In this document: positions 1 through 11,579 of the stretch, one piece after another
Layout: each line of letters begins with the position of its first letter
Numbering within the stretch: position 1 is the first letter of the stretch
Assembly (NCBI GenBank): GCA_029168955.1
Contig: JAPDOI010001433.1
Coordinates: forward strand, 1-64,000
DNA length: 64,000 bases
Source of the DNA: Aplectana chamaeleonis
Taxonomy: Eukaryota; Nematoda; Chromadorea; Rhabditida; Cosmocercidae
Direction: 5' to 3'
Notes under the pieces: generated by a model
Told to the model about the DNA's origin: nothing
Seen by the model: only the letters and a program-made list of their open reading frames with translations
The model's database searches: none
Translations under genes and position numbers: made by a program

Positions 1-1969
1 GTGCTTAACCACCGGAGGTCGAGTTGGCGTGACGCACGCGACGAAAAATCTGCGGCGCGCGCGTTTTTAGCGATTGGAGCACGATTATACACTAGATCAA
101 AATCGTATACAGGTGAGAGAATGTGATATACAGGCGAAACGAAGTCTTTGCTCTTGCTTTTAATACATTACAGACGAGCCCTCGTAAAGTAAAAACAATG
201 CAATACGTGGTATAAACACTAAATTTCACACTTCTCTAAGGTTATATGAACCAGTCTAAGCTCTTCCTATTACAGAAGCAACATCAATAATCAAGGGATG
301 GTTGCACATATAAGGTGGAGTTTCTGAGATGCAACTTCGATATGTTCAAGGGGAGGACAGTGCTCCAATATTCCATACTCAGAATCTGCTAAGTGCCCTT
401 CGTGATATTCATACAGGAGACGGTAAAAGTGGACATTTTACAGCATAGCCAACAGAAAAGTTGGGCGTACACGAATGACAATTCTTCAGGGCGTTCAAAA
501 AATTCTCGGATTGAGCCTAAACCTCGTTTCTGGGGTTTGTTTTTGGGTGCTAATTACGAATCTGAGGCCCACTTGTCAATATTTGAAAATTTCATCTGAC
601 TCGGTCCGCAGCTTCGAAGTGGGTGAAATTTTGCTGCTCAAACGCGACTTTTGACGATTTCGAGAATGTTATTGATCAAATCGCCTCAAAACTTGTACAT
701 AGGGGTTATTCGGGCTGCCCCCACACTCCAAGTCTGGCGAGGAATGGACCCTAGACGGTTCAGCGCCCTAAATAACAATCTAATTTGAATGTTTTGCGTT
801 AATTCCGGATTTTTTTTCTGAACGCTCTGAAAAATCCCTGATACTTTACTTTTTTGTGACGCAATGTGAATGCCATTTTTGGAATCCGCGCAGTTAGTTA
901 TGTAGCCAATTTCAAGCGCAGGTATTTTATTTTCTGGTCACAGACCTACAGCAACGACAACATGGTTTTCCAAATCGCCACCGGAAGATGACAAGCCTCC
1001 TTGTAACAGAACCCACGAGACCAATCTTAACAGCTGTTAAAAACTAGTCTATTGCTCCTCTGCTGTGCTCGGTTTATCTTTTCGAGACGGTCTCCCTCAC
1101 TGTCAAGTAGTAGAATGTGAAAAGCATTGAGCGAATAAGGTAATATTGAATGTTGTCTAATGAATCGTTTTTCATGCTCTTTCTAAGGCAGTGAGGCTTA
1201 GTCCTCTCAAGAGCTCAGAGATTACGAGTAATACTGAGCTCTGAAGGGTAAGGGGTGTAGTTCATGAGGTTTTGCTCTGCAGAAATGTTACTCAAAAAAA
1301 CCATCAATCGAATCACCCAAGTTCCGCTTTCTTGTCTATCCAAGTTGATGATGTTGCTAATAGCGTGATTTATTCCTAAGAAATCCGATCTCATATCTAG
1401 TTTTCTGAGGTTGAAAATGTATCGAACTCAAGACGGACTGTGATGATGGGAGAAGAATAATCAGACTTTCTGCTAACAGGCAGGCTAGAAAATTTCCTCT
1501 TATAGTTCTAGGACTGATTAATGACGGTGGAATGACCTTGCATGAGTGGAATCACTTATTTGAGAATTAAAGAAGAAAATGTTCTCCTTTAAATCAGTTC
1601 AAAGGACGTTATTAATGGTCTTTTTCTATACACTTTTAGCCTCCTCATATGCTGTTGAGATTGGTCTCGTGGGTTCTCACAGTGATGTTGCTTCTGAAAT
1701 AGGAAGAGCTGAGAGTAGTTTCGCCTCTTAACCTTAGAGAAGTGTGAAATTTAGTGTTCATACCATATTGTATTATTTTTACTTCCCGAGTTTCGTCAGT
1801 AGAGTATTAAGAAGAGCTTAGGTACACGTTTCGGCCTGTATATCACATTCTCTCGCACATACGGGATTTTGCTGAGTGTATTAATCGTGTGTTCCAATCA
1901 GACAAACGCGCGCGCCGCAGATTTGCGTCACACGCGCCCGCGCCAGCCGGCCTCCGGTGGTTAAGCACT
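1..1969. mobile_element. Long terminal-inverted-repeat DNA element
   Basis: The first ~290 bases (starting GTGCTTAACCACCGGAGG) reappear reverse-complemented at about 1680-1969 (ending CCTCCGGTGGTTAAGCAC) with scattered substitutions. A second, inner inverted match joins about 1008-1030 with 1653-1676. The interior has no ORF that looks like a transposase. This is a non-autonomous foldback-type element. Its true left edge may lie just outside the window, since the match begins at base 1. Confidence 0.75.
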
Positions 1970-3600
1970 TTCGACAATCTAGTCCATTTATATAGAATAA
2001 TGTCACTGAAATACGACGTTTTAATGCGTTTCTCGCCATTTTTTTGTAATTCTGGTAACACTTGGAGACCAAGGCATTGTTTTGAGTGGAAAACGGGGAC
2101 AAAGTCATCGTGAACACTGCCTCTTAAGTTGTGTTCTTAAGAGGTGACGAATAATTCGTCCACCTCACCTCCAATTCGAAGCTTTGATAGGCAAACCAAA
2201 ATTGAATTCGCTATTCTTTGAAGCACTGAAAGCTGCCACACGCACATTGAGTCTTTCAATTCCTCCGGGGCCAAAATCGGGGAGAGCACTCCTGCGGACA
2301 TGGACGAGTCACACCCCCCAGCCGCCGTCACGGTTACGTAGCTGCGAGTTTCTCATGTTTCCGCCTTTTTGGTCCATTATGGCGAATCCATCATGTTTCT
2401 GGGTAAAACTTTTTCTGCAACAAACTCTACTAACTCACCAAGGATAATCAACAAACACCACCTCAATTGTTATAGTTTCAAACTGAATTGGTGATCAATT
2501 ATAGGAAACGAATATGATATTGCGATAATAGAAAATCTTCAAAAAGGGCTAACAATTTTCCAACAGACACTAACCTTTGAAAAAGAAATCCCATTCCATT
2601 TGTGGAGCTTTGCAAGAACAACAGATTGGCCGCATTGGTGGCTTGTTGGCAAACCAGAAGTCATTCTACGAAACAATAGTACAGCTTCTGATAATGAAAT
2701 CAACAATGAATGCGCAATGTACTCGACAGAAACACTTCTCTGTCATTTTATCGGCATACTCTGCGGACCAATTGCGGGTACATCCGTAACTCTACGGCCG
2801 GGGTGGTCCCCATTATGGTAGCGCGGGTGTCCGGATCGGCGGATACAGGCGTTCCGAGCCGCACGCATCGCTTCCTCTCGCGGGTGACCTGACGGTTTGC
2901 GCGTAAAAAGCAGTTGCAGGCTTTCCTCCCTTGTACATTAATAGATTAACAAAGGTGTTTGTGAACTGCTTGTTCTTGAACCACTGAACAACTGAAACGT
3001 CTCCATCCAATTTTCACATCCCAATGCTGCTGTGAAGACAAGAAATGCCCAAAAACCTTTATTTACAAACGAATCCACACACCATTTCAGTTGGAATTCA
3101 AAATCTATTCGAATTCTTTCAATATTATGATCAATTATTCATTATTGAAATTATACAGCTACCAATATCACCACTGATCGCTACTGCCACATTAGACTTG
3201 AATGAAATAGGTAAAGAAACATGGTGCTGTAGTGAGGACAAGACACAAAATACTTGGAAAAGGCAGGAAACAGTCACAATAAATATTCGTACAGTTACTA
3301 TAATCTATAATATATCTATTCAAATACATATATATCCACTATCATCTACAGAGCTACTGCTCACGTACACAACGGAGAAACTCCAAGAACAACGACATCT
3401 TCTACAAAACCCCATAAAAATTCAAAGAGAAATTTCGCAATACAGGATTTTCTCAGCAAATCAATGCAAACCACGTATTAATTAAAAGCTTGACACGCAA
3501 TTAGTGCGAGAGATTGACACGTAGAATGTAATCACAATCGCAAATATTCAGAAGCCACAATCAAGAGATGAAAATGGAAATTAAAAAATCACGTATTAAA
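1970..3600. other. Intergenic stretch without a recognisable gene
   Basis: Nothing convincing was found here. A short piece resembling the end of the TTAA MITE family (CGTGAACACTGCC) lies at 2109-2121, followed by a small palindrome around two TCTTAAG blocks (2119-2143). The segment 3045-3485 is open for 146 codons but is AT-rich, low in complexity and matches no family I know. Confidence 0.4.
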
Positions 3601-3917
3601 TAAATTACAAGGGGAAAATCGTGGCTGTTCCCAAATCTGTGTTTACAGTCCTTCCTCGTTGACATGCGTATCACCGTCACCCAAACGGGCCTTTTGGCTC
3701 TACGCTGAAAAGAGGGTAAGCATTAGAATTAAACCAAATACTCTGCAGTACGAAATCGTGGAACAAAAACTGATCTCACATCTGAAAGAATCCAGTCGAG
3801 CGCTCTATTCCTCGCCTCGTACGTTTACAAGCGCACATCTTACCTAGAATGACGAAGTTTCCAAATTCAGAAAAACAGTCAATGATTGTTTTAATGAAGA
3901 AATCCATGAAAGCTCAC

Positions 3918-4037
3918 CGTGCATTCGACATGAGTGATATAGTCGCCTTCACTGTCCAAACATTCAAACAAAGTTTTTTTGGCTCGATTCTGTAATATAG
4001 ATACCTGTTCGTAACCGAGTATCGAGGGTTGACAGTC
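3918..4037 (-). CDS. Candidate orphan exon of an unidentified gene
   Basis: On the minus strand an acceptor CTGCAG (4038-4043) and a donor GTGAGC (3912-3917) bracket exactly 40 open codons. The peptide is Cys-containing (DCQPSILGYE at the start, FECLDSEGDYITHVECT at the end), which suggests a secreted or extracellular domain. The end is vaguely like a PAN/apple module but lacks one expected cysteine. No neighbouring exon could be joined with confidence: a proline-rich open stretch at 4341-4550 on the same strand is only a possibility. It could be a real exon or chance. Confidence 0.4.
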
Positions 4038-4689
4038 CTGCAGTAGGAACTTATACTCACGTGTAGAGCTATTCAGCAAACTTTCTCATCTTTGTGGTAC
4101 GATCCAGTCGAGCCCGTCTCGCGCCTTCCTAAAAATCAAGTATCTGCACAATAGTATGTTCGAAAGAGGGACTTATTTGAGAACTTCATGGGAAAATCAA
4201 TGTTGCGCTACTGCTTTTTCTTCATATTTCAATGAACGAAACTTAAAGACTCAACACCTCTTTTTTTTGTGGAAATTCATCAAACGGTAGGTCGCGCAGC
4301 CGGCCTCTGTTTCATTACCCTCTTGTTTCTGGAGCAGGGTCTAGCGGATAAGTGGTCCCCCTCTCTTCCAAACTTCGGCCATCCTTCCCATTGGCAAAGG
4401 TCCGGGAGGATAATTAACAGGTAATACAGCGACACAAGGTAAAGGTGAACAAACGACCCTAGGAGAACGTAAAAGTAACATAAAATGAAGCGGATCATGT
4501 CCAGCTTCAGTTTCGCTGCTAAAATCGACAGGTTCACCTACTTTCTTCAACCCAGAGTGGAAAACTTGATAAAAGTTTCGAACTTTGCATTCAACCTAAG
4601 GCAAAGACAGAACCTCAATTAACATCCTCCATACTCGAACTAGCAGTTCCATAAAAAAGAGCGACAAAAATAACTAACCAGTGTATCTA

Positions 4690-5040
4690 AGTACATTTAG
4701 ATACGTAGGAGTGGTCACACCAGAGGAATTTCTGAAAATGGTGTATTTCGGAAACTCGATAGAGCAAAACAGTAAACACCATAAGTTTAAACGGTGAAAT
4801 TAAAGGTAAGAAATGAAAAAGAAGTACAATATCCACCGCAAAGTCGGAAAGAATGCGTTCAATTGATTCCAGCCAAGCTGACGCGCATTTTGGGTCCCGC
4901 GGATCTCTTCCGAAATGAACTCCGCCCACAAATCCTCGCGGGGGTAGACGCGCGCAGGAGTCAGTAAAATCGAATGCACCGAATGCACTAAATTTTGCGC
5001 GGCTGCCCCGCTCTGGAAGTCGCCAGGAGTTTAGAGAAGT
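4690..5040. repeat. GC-rich candidate repeat block
   Basis: The minus strand is open here (motif REDLWAEFISEEIRG), but the surrounding CpG-rich composition (GCGCGGCTGCCCCGC) differs from the AT-rich flanks. It looks more like a dispersed repeat than an exon. No partner copy was seen in this window, so the call is tentative. Confidence 0.25.
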
Positions 5041-5291
5041 TTCACGTTAAAATAAAAGACCTGATCAATGTCTGCTGTTGCAGGACACACTGAATACCAC
5101 GGCGCTTTTTGCTGCGGTCTATCATCATGTCCCTCTGCCGCGGAGGGGTAGAAGGGAGGTAATAGAGTTGGCCGAAATACCTCCAACATTTCAGGTGATC
5201 TTCTCTGGCCGGAAGAAGTTTTTGTCTTTGTTAAAGATATCACTTGAAGGGTATCAGGCAATCTTAGAATAGGAAACCATTTTTCAACTTG

Positions 5292-5420
5292 AAGCCTAGC
5301 CTGCTCGGATGAGTCCGGGCGGAGCGGGCGGTCTTGGCGAAATATAACAGTGATAAGGAGATTTTGAAATAATAAGCCCGATAATTCTTATTCCGACCGG
5401 TTCAAAATGTGGAGCCTTGG
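5292..5420 (+). repeat. Dispersed repeat, copy 1 (pair with 25558-25705)
   Basis: The block beginning GCTCGGATGAGTCCGGGCG and ending near CCGGTTCAAAATG recurs in the same orientation at 25558-25705 with moderate divergence, including GTGATAAGGAGATTTTGA versus GTGATGAAGAGATTTTGA. It is non-coding. Confidence 0.65.
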
Positions 5421-5584
5421 GTATACCCTCTATAAAACGTCTCAATTCTCATCGTTCGAGGCGCGAAAGACGCGCGCGATGTCTCAGCCTCCGTCTGCCC
5501 TCCGCTCTCTCACTGTCTCTAACCTCCGCTCCGCACCAGCACGCTTGGGAACTATGTGAATTTCTGCCCCCTTTATAGCCTGTA

Positions 5585-5699
5585 CCTATTTCACAAGATT
5601 GCTGGAGTTGAGTGGCACAAAACTTAGGTGTCAGGCAGGAATCGAATCCGCATTGCATCGCTTACCGGGCGAGAGTGTTATCATTACACTATCGACACC
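5585..5699 (-). repeat. tRNA-derived SINE-like repeat, copy 1
   Basis: Reading the minus strand from 5699, the acceptor-like GGTGTCG, D-arm TAGTGTAATGATAACA, B-box GATTCGATTCC and 3' acceptor CTGACACC form a tRNA-like head (5628-5699). A tail follows (CTAAGTTTTG ... AGCAATCTTGT) that is shared with the copy at 7737. The shared tail argues for a SINE rather than a functional tRNA gene. The anticodon cannot be assigned safely. Confidence 0.6.
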
Positions 5700-5743
5700 G
5701 CTCTGGCATTCCTCATCTGAACTCTGAGAGTTTTGGCACCGAG

Positions 5744-5935
5744 GAACAGCCGCGAAATAGCCGCAAAATTCCTGCTGGCTGCGTAATAGCCGTGAAATAG
5801 CCGCCAATCAACGCCGGCCGCGATATAACCGCGAAATAAAGCCGCCAAGTAGCCGCTACAACAATGCTGGTCGCAAAATAGCCGCCAAATAGCTCTCGCC
5901 GCGAAATAGCCGTGAAATAGCCGCCAAATATATGG
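5744..5935. repeat. Degenerate tandem repeat of GCCGCGAAATA
   Basis: About ten imperfect copies of a 10-14 base unit (GCCGCGAAATA, GCCGTGAAATA, GCCGCCAAATA) lie head to tail. The same unit occurs inside the palindrome at 7255-7450, and both sites lie next to a SINE copy, so the unit probably travels as part of one composite repeat. Confidence 0.7.
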
Positions 5936-5959
5936 TCTGCTTGATCCAGTTCCACTTTA

Positions 5960-7230
5960 GCTTTTAGTTGAGCTTTTAGTTGATTTATGTGCGGTCTATG
6001 CGTGATGGCTTGAACTTCCTAATGCTTCGGTCTAGCGGATGGCGAACTTCCTAGCCGTGCCTCTATTCCAGAATGATACGGGTCAAAGCGAGCTTCTTTG
6101 ATCACGCATTATTACTGCATTTCCTTGCATGAGCGAATTTTTGTACGCATACCAGGCGAAGATCAACCTATGCAGAGAACGGTGCTTTATAGGCCACATG
6201 CGACGTATTGTGTCAGTCGAAATAACTTTTCGATACACTACTTGGATGGGCTTTGAAGCTAATCATGGGATCTACTCATAATCGGACGCCTTCATAGGCT
6301 CGATGGTAGCAGGATATCGGAGTATTTTACAGTGTGCACGCCTTCATATTTCTTTTATCCTCCACTCTGACTACCAGAATGTTTCTTCCTCAGTAGAACA
6401 TGGAGTTATTCTGTCGAATTCCGGCATGGCAAGGATAGTGTAAGATTCAAGCCATTGTCAATATTGATGGTTTCACATTCAGCTCACTGACAAGGTACGG
6501 AATGACTTATTTCCTACGATTACTTCCGAGCAAGCAAAAACTAGCTGGCAAGGGGGCCACTTGAAAGAATGGAAACGATTTTTGCATGAAAATGAAAATT
6601 TCTTTAATATCAGATGCCTGATAAGCGTAATAAGTCATTGTTTTCATGGGAACTCCCTGGACTACTTCTGATTTCTGAAAGTGGTATCATTCATTTTTCT
6701 AATTGAACCCTGAGCGCCTTCCCAATCTAGTTTTGTAACTCTTACTTATGCATTTATCATGTTCTACATCTGTTTACATCTGATTAAAAACCGTAGGGTA
6801 TCGAATGAGATCTCGCAAGCCATGAGCAGAGAGAGGAAAATTGGAAATTCAGGAAAGATCCACAATCTTTCTGGTATCTTCGGTTTTCGAACCTCCGTTT
6901 CCTGTTTTTTCTGGACTACATTTTCTTTTCCTTTTTCGAAAATTATGAAAAAGATTTTCGCAGAGCCCTAGCCTTGATGGATATAAGCCCTTGCAAAGTC
7001 TGCAGGCTCAACCACAAATGCCTTCTGATGTTTGACTTTATTCGTGAGTTTGGGAAACCGACGCAAAGAGACCTCGCAATACTTGTCTTTGGACGTCTTT
7101 CTTACGGAACACATGACAATAGTTATGATTGATTTTAGACGAATCGTTGTCCGTAACTGTGAATGAAGGTAAGACTGGCAATATGAAGTTCGCCACCTCA
7201 TTTCCAGATTGGTGGCTGTGTGAAGAGCAC
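5960..7230. other. Intergenic stretch without a recognisable gene
   Basis: No exon, repeat partner or structured element was recognised on either strand. The open frames are short and of ordinary AT-rich composition. Confidence 0.35.
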
Positions 7231-7254
7231 CAGTTGCTCATGAAATAAGCCAGC

Positions 7255-7450
7255 TGAGGAAATGAGCCACCAGGCTGCGCAGCGGCTCCTGGTGAGCTAT
7301 TTCTCGGGTATTCTGCGGATATTTCGCAGGCAACGTGGTCGCAGCCGAGCATTGGCCGCGAAATAGCCGAGAAATAACCGAAAAACAGCCGCGCAATAGT
7401 CGAGAGAAATAGCTCCATCAGGAGCCGCTGCAGGAGCCTGGTGGGCTATT
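7255..7450. mobile_element. Palindromic repeat with GCCGCGAAATAG core
   Basis: GCGCAGCGGCTCCTGGTGAG (from 7276) pairs with the reverse complement of the segment ending AGGAGCCGCTGC (to 7432). The centre carries GCCGCGAAATAG units like those at 5744-5935. No protein-coding content was seen, and no target duplication could be defined. Confidence 0.55.
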
Positions 7451-7497
7451 TTATAAGCGGCTATATCTCGGCCAAATCTCTCAGAGAATTTCCTCAC

Positions 7498-7605
7498 ATA
7501 AGTTTTAGAGTTTTTTAACTCAGCAATCTTGTGATATCTTGTGATTATATACCATGTCGCAAGAAAAGGCATTAAAGATTCAAAAACATTAAAAATTTCT
7601 GCCTT
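7498..7605 (+). repeat. SINE tail copy without tRNA head
   Basis: AACTCAGCAATCTTGTGATA, then TATATACCA and AAAGGCATTAAAGATTCAAA, repeat the tail found at 7816-7925. Two copies of the tail therefore lie about 320 bases apart, only one with the tRNA-like head. Confidence 0.6.
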
Positions 7606-7736
7606 CAAGAGGCCCTTTCCCAGCTTAACCGGATTCAGTGCCGATTTGGCGCTATACTTCAGATCATACCCGTTAACGGGTGATCGCTGTTGTGCGTATA
7701 CAGTTCATGTGCAAGTTAGCTTAGGAATTCATGCAG

Positions 7737-7925
7737 GGTGTTGTAGGTAGTGCAATGGTAAAACTCTCGCCCGAAGAGTGATGCGATGCGTGTTCAAATC
7801 CTGCCTGACACCTAAGTTTTGTATTCAACTCAGCAATCTTGTAATACCTTTGATACAGATTTATATACCACGCCATAAAAAGGCATTAAAGATTCAAAAA
7901 ACATCTAAATTTAATTTCTATAATT
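7737..7925 (+). repeat. tRNA-derived SINE-like repeat, copy 2
   Basis: The tRNA-like head spans 7737-7812 (GGTGTTG ... AGTGCAATGGTAAAAC ... GTTCAAATCCTGCCTGACACC). The tail CTAAGTTTTGTATTCAACTC ... AGCAATCTTGT continues to about 7925. Head and tail match the minus-strand copy at 5585-5699. Confidence 0.6.
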
Positions 7926-8239
7926 ATGGAATGTCGTATATTTGTTTTGAATTGCTCAAAAAATCATGGTTGACCTTTTCCTTCTCATAATTCATCTTGA
8001 GCGCAATAACACTGTGATATTTGCAAACTCAAAAACAAAAGTGATGGGAAGGTTGTGCTCATTTGGCAATGTCCACTGGCCAGCGGAAGTCTAACCGAGA
8101 GAGAACCAAGAAGGTGGGCTCCTCTTGTTTCTGGAATGGGAAGGGCCTTGATTCTGCTTCGTCAATAGTATGGGTGAAGTTCTGTTCAGTAAATCCATTG
8201 CAGAGCAGCAAATCAGCACGGGAAGGCGCGCAACGACTG

Positions 8240-9500
8240 CTTACAATAACGCGCCGTGAGTATTCATGAGGAATTGCGTAATAGAGGGTAATAACGGCTT
8301 TGGTCGGCGAATCGGCTGTAGCCGGCCCGCTGCTTACATGACGAAATGAATTTATGGTGATCAGGGTGCGCGAACCCCATCGCGATACTAACGCCGCTTG
8401 CGGCCCGGCCCTGTCGCCAACTCTCTCTTGAAGACATGGAGGAGGGAGGATGACGCAAACCTATTTTTACGTTGGCTGACAGCCTGGGTCCTACCCAAGC
8501 TTTCGAGGGGACTGCCGTAGCATAATAAGCGGTAAGGAGTGCGCCCTCAACAAATCAGCGGAAGGTTGTCAAAAGATGGGCGGATCGGCATTCTTCACCG
8601 CAAGGTGTATGGAATACCTGTCGCTGTCATGACCGACAGGCGTTTCATTTAGCACAAGTAGCGGCGGAACCAACATCGGAGGATTACAGGAATACAGAAG
8701 CATACGGGATCGGCGCTGCAAAAACTAGTTGGGGGGTACTCGGAGAAAGTGAACTGCTCAAAACGTCGGAGGGCCGTGTGGCTCGGGAATTTCCGACCAA
8801 GGGCGAGCGTGGCGGGGGGCCATGTTTTGGCAGGAGCGGAGAATCATCAGGCGCGTAGTGGCGGGGGCGCCACCAAATTTCGTTAGCTCGGTCCTGCAGG
8901 GAAAATTTTGGAAACAGAGGAAAACATGTTCTGCTCGGGCAAATCGTATGACAGCACGTTGAACGCTGAAATTGAACCCGTGTCACACATTATACGGAGC
9001 ACAATTCTTATGGTGGTAAGTTCACTGCAGGCACCCTTTGAGTAAGTACTTACATCATCGCGCACTTCGCGCGGTGGCAAAGGTAAGTGTAAGTTCCCCT
9101 CAGTCTATCGTGAATAGACTTGAATGGGACACTCACCATGGGGTTTAGAAAATTTTGCAGAAGGGTATAGCACTCGCCCAGGGTGTGAACGAGGCGGTTC
9201 CTGGAGATCGTTATTCAAGGAATCAGTCTATTTAAGCCGATGACACCGCGGGAGATAAAGGGCCTCTGCCTCGGGCCCCGCGCCCTCTTCAAGCTTGGAC
9301 ATCCGGACAGCCCTTTGGCGCCCATTATGAGTCATGGGGGTGGGGCGGGGGACCCGTGTTGGGCGCCAGGCGCGGAGGGGGGCCCCCAGCCTCAGCTGAG
9401 AGTGGTGGGTACGGGGACGCGGTCCCTCCTGACTTTCTGAGTGATTCATCAATCAGATTGAAAAATTTGTGACGATATAAGATGCCCTTCGATACTGTTG
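8240..9500. other. GC-balanced block without identifiable gene
   Basis: The composition is more even and CpG-richer than the flanks, with short open frames on both strands and no convincing splice-bounded exon. It could be an old repeat, but I found no second copy in the window. Confidence 0.3.
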
Positions 9501-9507
9501 TCAGTAA

Positions 9508-9620
9508 GGGGCCTCGGTCATAGTTGGCTGATCGCTGTAACCAGCCCGGTCGATAATCATGAAAGCACATGGATGAGGTGGGATCACGGTGGCACGGCAC
9601 GAGGAATGGACACGAGGGCC
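9508..9620 (+). repeat. Fragment of the GGCCTCGGTCATAG MITE family
   Basis: GGCCTCGGTCATAGTTGGCT followed by CCAGCCCGGTCGATAATCA matches the ends of the elements at 46839-47462 and 49453-51285. Only one arm is visible here. Confidence 0.55.
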
Positions 9621-9771
9621 AATTTCGCTCAGACCCCTCCAGGAGCTAAATTTTGGCGATTCTCCCAGACCCTCCCAGAAGCGTTATTTGGTCAGCTTTT
9701 TCTTTTTGTTGTTAAATTTGAAGAGGAGCATACAATCGAACTCTTCTAAAAAAAAAACTGAATATGAAACA

Positions 9772-9813
9772 TTGTACAGTTGACCGCAATGTTAAAAAAG
9801 CGACATGGTGCGT
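9772..9813. repeat. Left remnant of a MITE split by the retrotransposon
   Basis: GACCGCAATGTTAAAA followed by CGACATGGTGCG is the reverse complement of the sequence at about 20600-20640 beyond the right LTR. The Ty3/gypsy element therefore appears to have inserted into a palindromic MITE, leaving this arm on its left. Confidence 0.5.
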
Positions 9814-9820
9814 GATGTAA

Positions 9821-10169
9821 TGTTGTGATGTGGTGATCACTTATCGGTTTTCAACTGCAGACCGATCACTGGCAAGGGCAGTGGTTTTGATCCGCCACAA
9901 TCACAGGCCGCGTCGATCCCCGATATATAAACCCGGCCGCCGAGCTGCTTGAGACATTCTCGACTCTGCGTCTACTTGCCCTGCCCTGTTCTACCTTTCG
10001 CCAGCCGTGAACCTCGACGTGCCACCACCGCCTTTCTGCACACCTGCCACCTGTCGCCGTCAACGAGCAGCCACCACCCACTTGACTACCACGACGACGC
10101 CTTGCGCCACAGCTACTGGCTGTATTGCTGTATTCTAATAAAGCCATTTGTTGATCTGTGTCCGTCACA
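9821..10169 (+). repeat. 5' LTR
   Basis: It begins TGTTGTGATGT and ends TGTCCGTCACA, and it matches the 3' LTR at 20098-20415 throughout with small indels. A TATATAA box lies at 9924-9930 and a polyadenylation signal AATAAA at 10137-10142, as expected for a promoter-bearing LTR. It is about 30 bp longer than its partner, so the copy is not recent. Confidence 0.9.
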
Positions 10170-10190
10170 ATGGCGATCAGGACTGCAGAT
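10170..10190 (+). promoter_or_regulatory. Likely primer binding site
   Basis: Directly after the 5' LTR comes A then TGGCGATCAGGAC. PBS sequences of LTR elements typically start with TGG and pair with a tRNA 3' end. The tRNA could not be named. Confidence 0.45.
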
Positions 10191-10618
10191 TGTCGGCTCT
10201 TAACATTGGGTGTCGATCTGTAGCATTTGTCGGCCCTTACTGGGTGGCAAATAAATCAGCAGTACCAGCTTTCAACAGTTGTTGATATTGGTAGGTGTCT
10301 TGCCTATTGGCGAAGTCAAGCTACACGTATCTAACGTGAGTTTGGCATTGCAAATAGTCAGGACACGGAACTGCTGACGAAAACAAAGATCAGGTGCCCG
10401 CATTGCGGTTGAATACCTGAAGAAAGGCCCAGAAGCCCGCGTGCTGGCGGTTGAATTTCTGAGTATCGGGGATCGCGGCACGTTTGGGATTTTTGGTGCA
10501 AAGTTGATCCAAAAGAGCTATCTTCGAAACCAGCTCGCGTTTGGAACGCTGGAGCAGAGGTTTTGAGCAAAAAAGTGCTTTAGTGGCTAGACGATTTATT
10601 GACTAATCGCACTAAAAT

Positions 10619-10786
10619 ATGGACCAGGAAACCGTCCAAAAGTTGATTGAGCAAAACGCACAGCAAATCAAGCCGGACGCGATGAATGCAGACAGAAGCT
10701 AAATGGAAATGATGCAGCAAAATAATGGCAGGTTATGGCTGGCGTTGTACAAAGATTGGAGGCGAAGCTTTCAGTAAAACGAGGTA
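10619..10786 (+). pseudogene. gag N-terminal fragment of the Ty3/gypsy element
   Basis: An ATG at 10619 opens a Gln-rich peptide (MDQETVQKLIEQNAQQIK) that stops at about 10700. Similar coding sense continues after frame changes up to about 10785 (QRLEAKLS-like), where the palindrome starting near 10800 interrupts it. The fragment sits at the expected distance after the PBS and leader. It is broken and non-functional. Confidence 0.6.
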
Positions 10787-10814
10787 GTGGCAAAATTCGT
10801 CTGACATTAATGTC

Positions 10815-11530
10815 CGAATGAAATGGAAATTCTTGAAAGTTTAGGTTCCTGGCAAGCAGTGAAGATTTGGCATGGTGCCATTTTTCGAAGAATTTAGATA
10901 TATACTCAGGTAAAAGGAAGGTAAAGAAAATGGAAAAAAAGTTGTTCTTGGAAATATTCCTGGAGAATCGCACTTTGGCGTAGAATAATTTGTTTTTCGG
11001 GAAATGAAGTGAAATAGTTGGAAAGTATGATTTGGCAGTCGAGTTTGAACCAGCTATTGATAAGAGTTGTGCAAAACGAGAGATCGCCTTGTCTGTGCTT
11101 ATCCGTAGAATATATCAAAGCGAAATCACGCGTGAAAATGGGTAGCATCAAAACTTTTTTGGGAGCTGTAATGCGGCGGTCTTCACGTATTAGGTGAAGT
11201 AGAATCAACACGCGTTATTTCGCTTTGATATGTTCTACGGATAAGCACAGACAAGGCGATCTCTCATTTTGCACAACTCTTATCAATGGTCGGTTCAAAC
11301 TCGACTGCCAAATCATACTTTCAACTATTTCACTTCATTTCCCGAAAAACAAATTATTCTACGCCAAATCGTTCTCAGGAATATTTCAGAACCTTTTTTT
11401 TTCATTTTTCTTTACCTTCCCCTTTTACCTGAGTATATATCTGATTCTTCGAAAAAATGGCCATGCCAAATCTTCACTCTTGCCAGGAACTTAAACTTTC
11501 AGGAATTTCATTTATTTTTCCTAAAGGTTT
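10815..11530. mobile_element. Palindromic MITE inserted in gag (family E)
   Basis: Arms of about 310 bases (10815-11135 and 11200-11530) are reverse complements: GATCGCCTTGTCTGTGCTTA on the left pairs with TAAGCACAGACAAGGCGATC on the right. Internal motifs (AAATGAAGTGAAATA, ATCAAAGCGAAATCA) are shared with the larger palindrome at 46520-47775, which defines a family. There is no transposase. Confidence 0.8.
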
Positions 11531-11579
11531 CCTTTACAACATGATTTATGCCTGGTGGTGTTACATGAAAGTAAACCCA

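Noticed and set aside
1889..2113. Short ORFs across the right end of the first element
   Set aside because: They translate the terminal inverted repeat on both strands.
3045..3485. 146-codon ORF
   Set aside because: AT-rich, low-complexity composition, no splice-bounded structure and no recognisable motif.
8460..8700. rRNA or other structured RNA gene
   Set aside because: The composition caught the eye, but no conserved rRNA block or stable tRNA-like fold was recognised.
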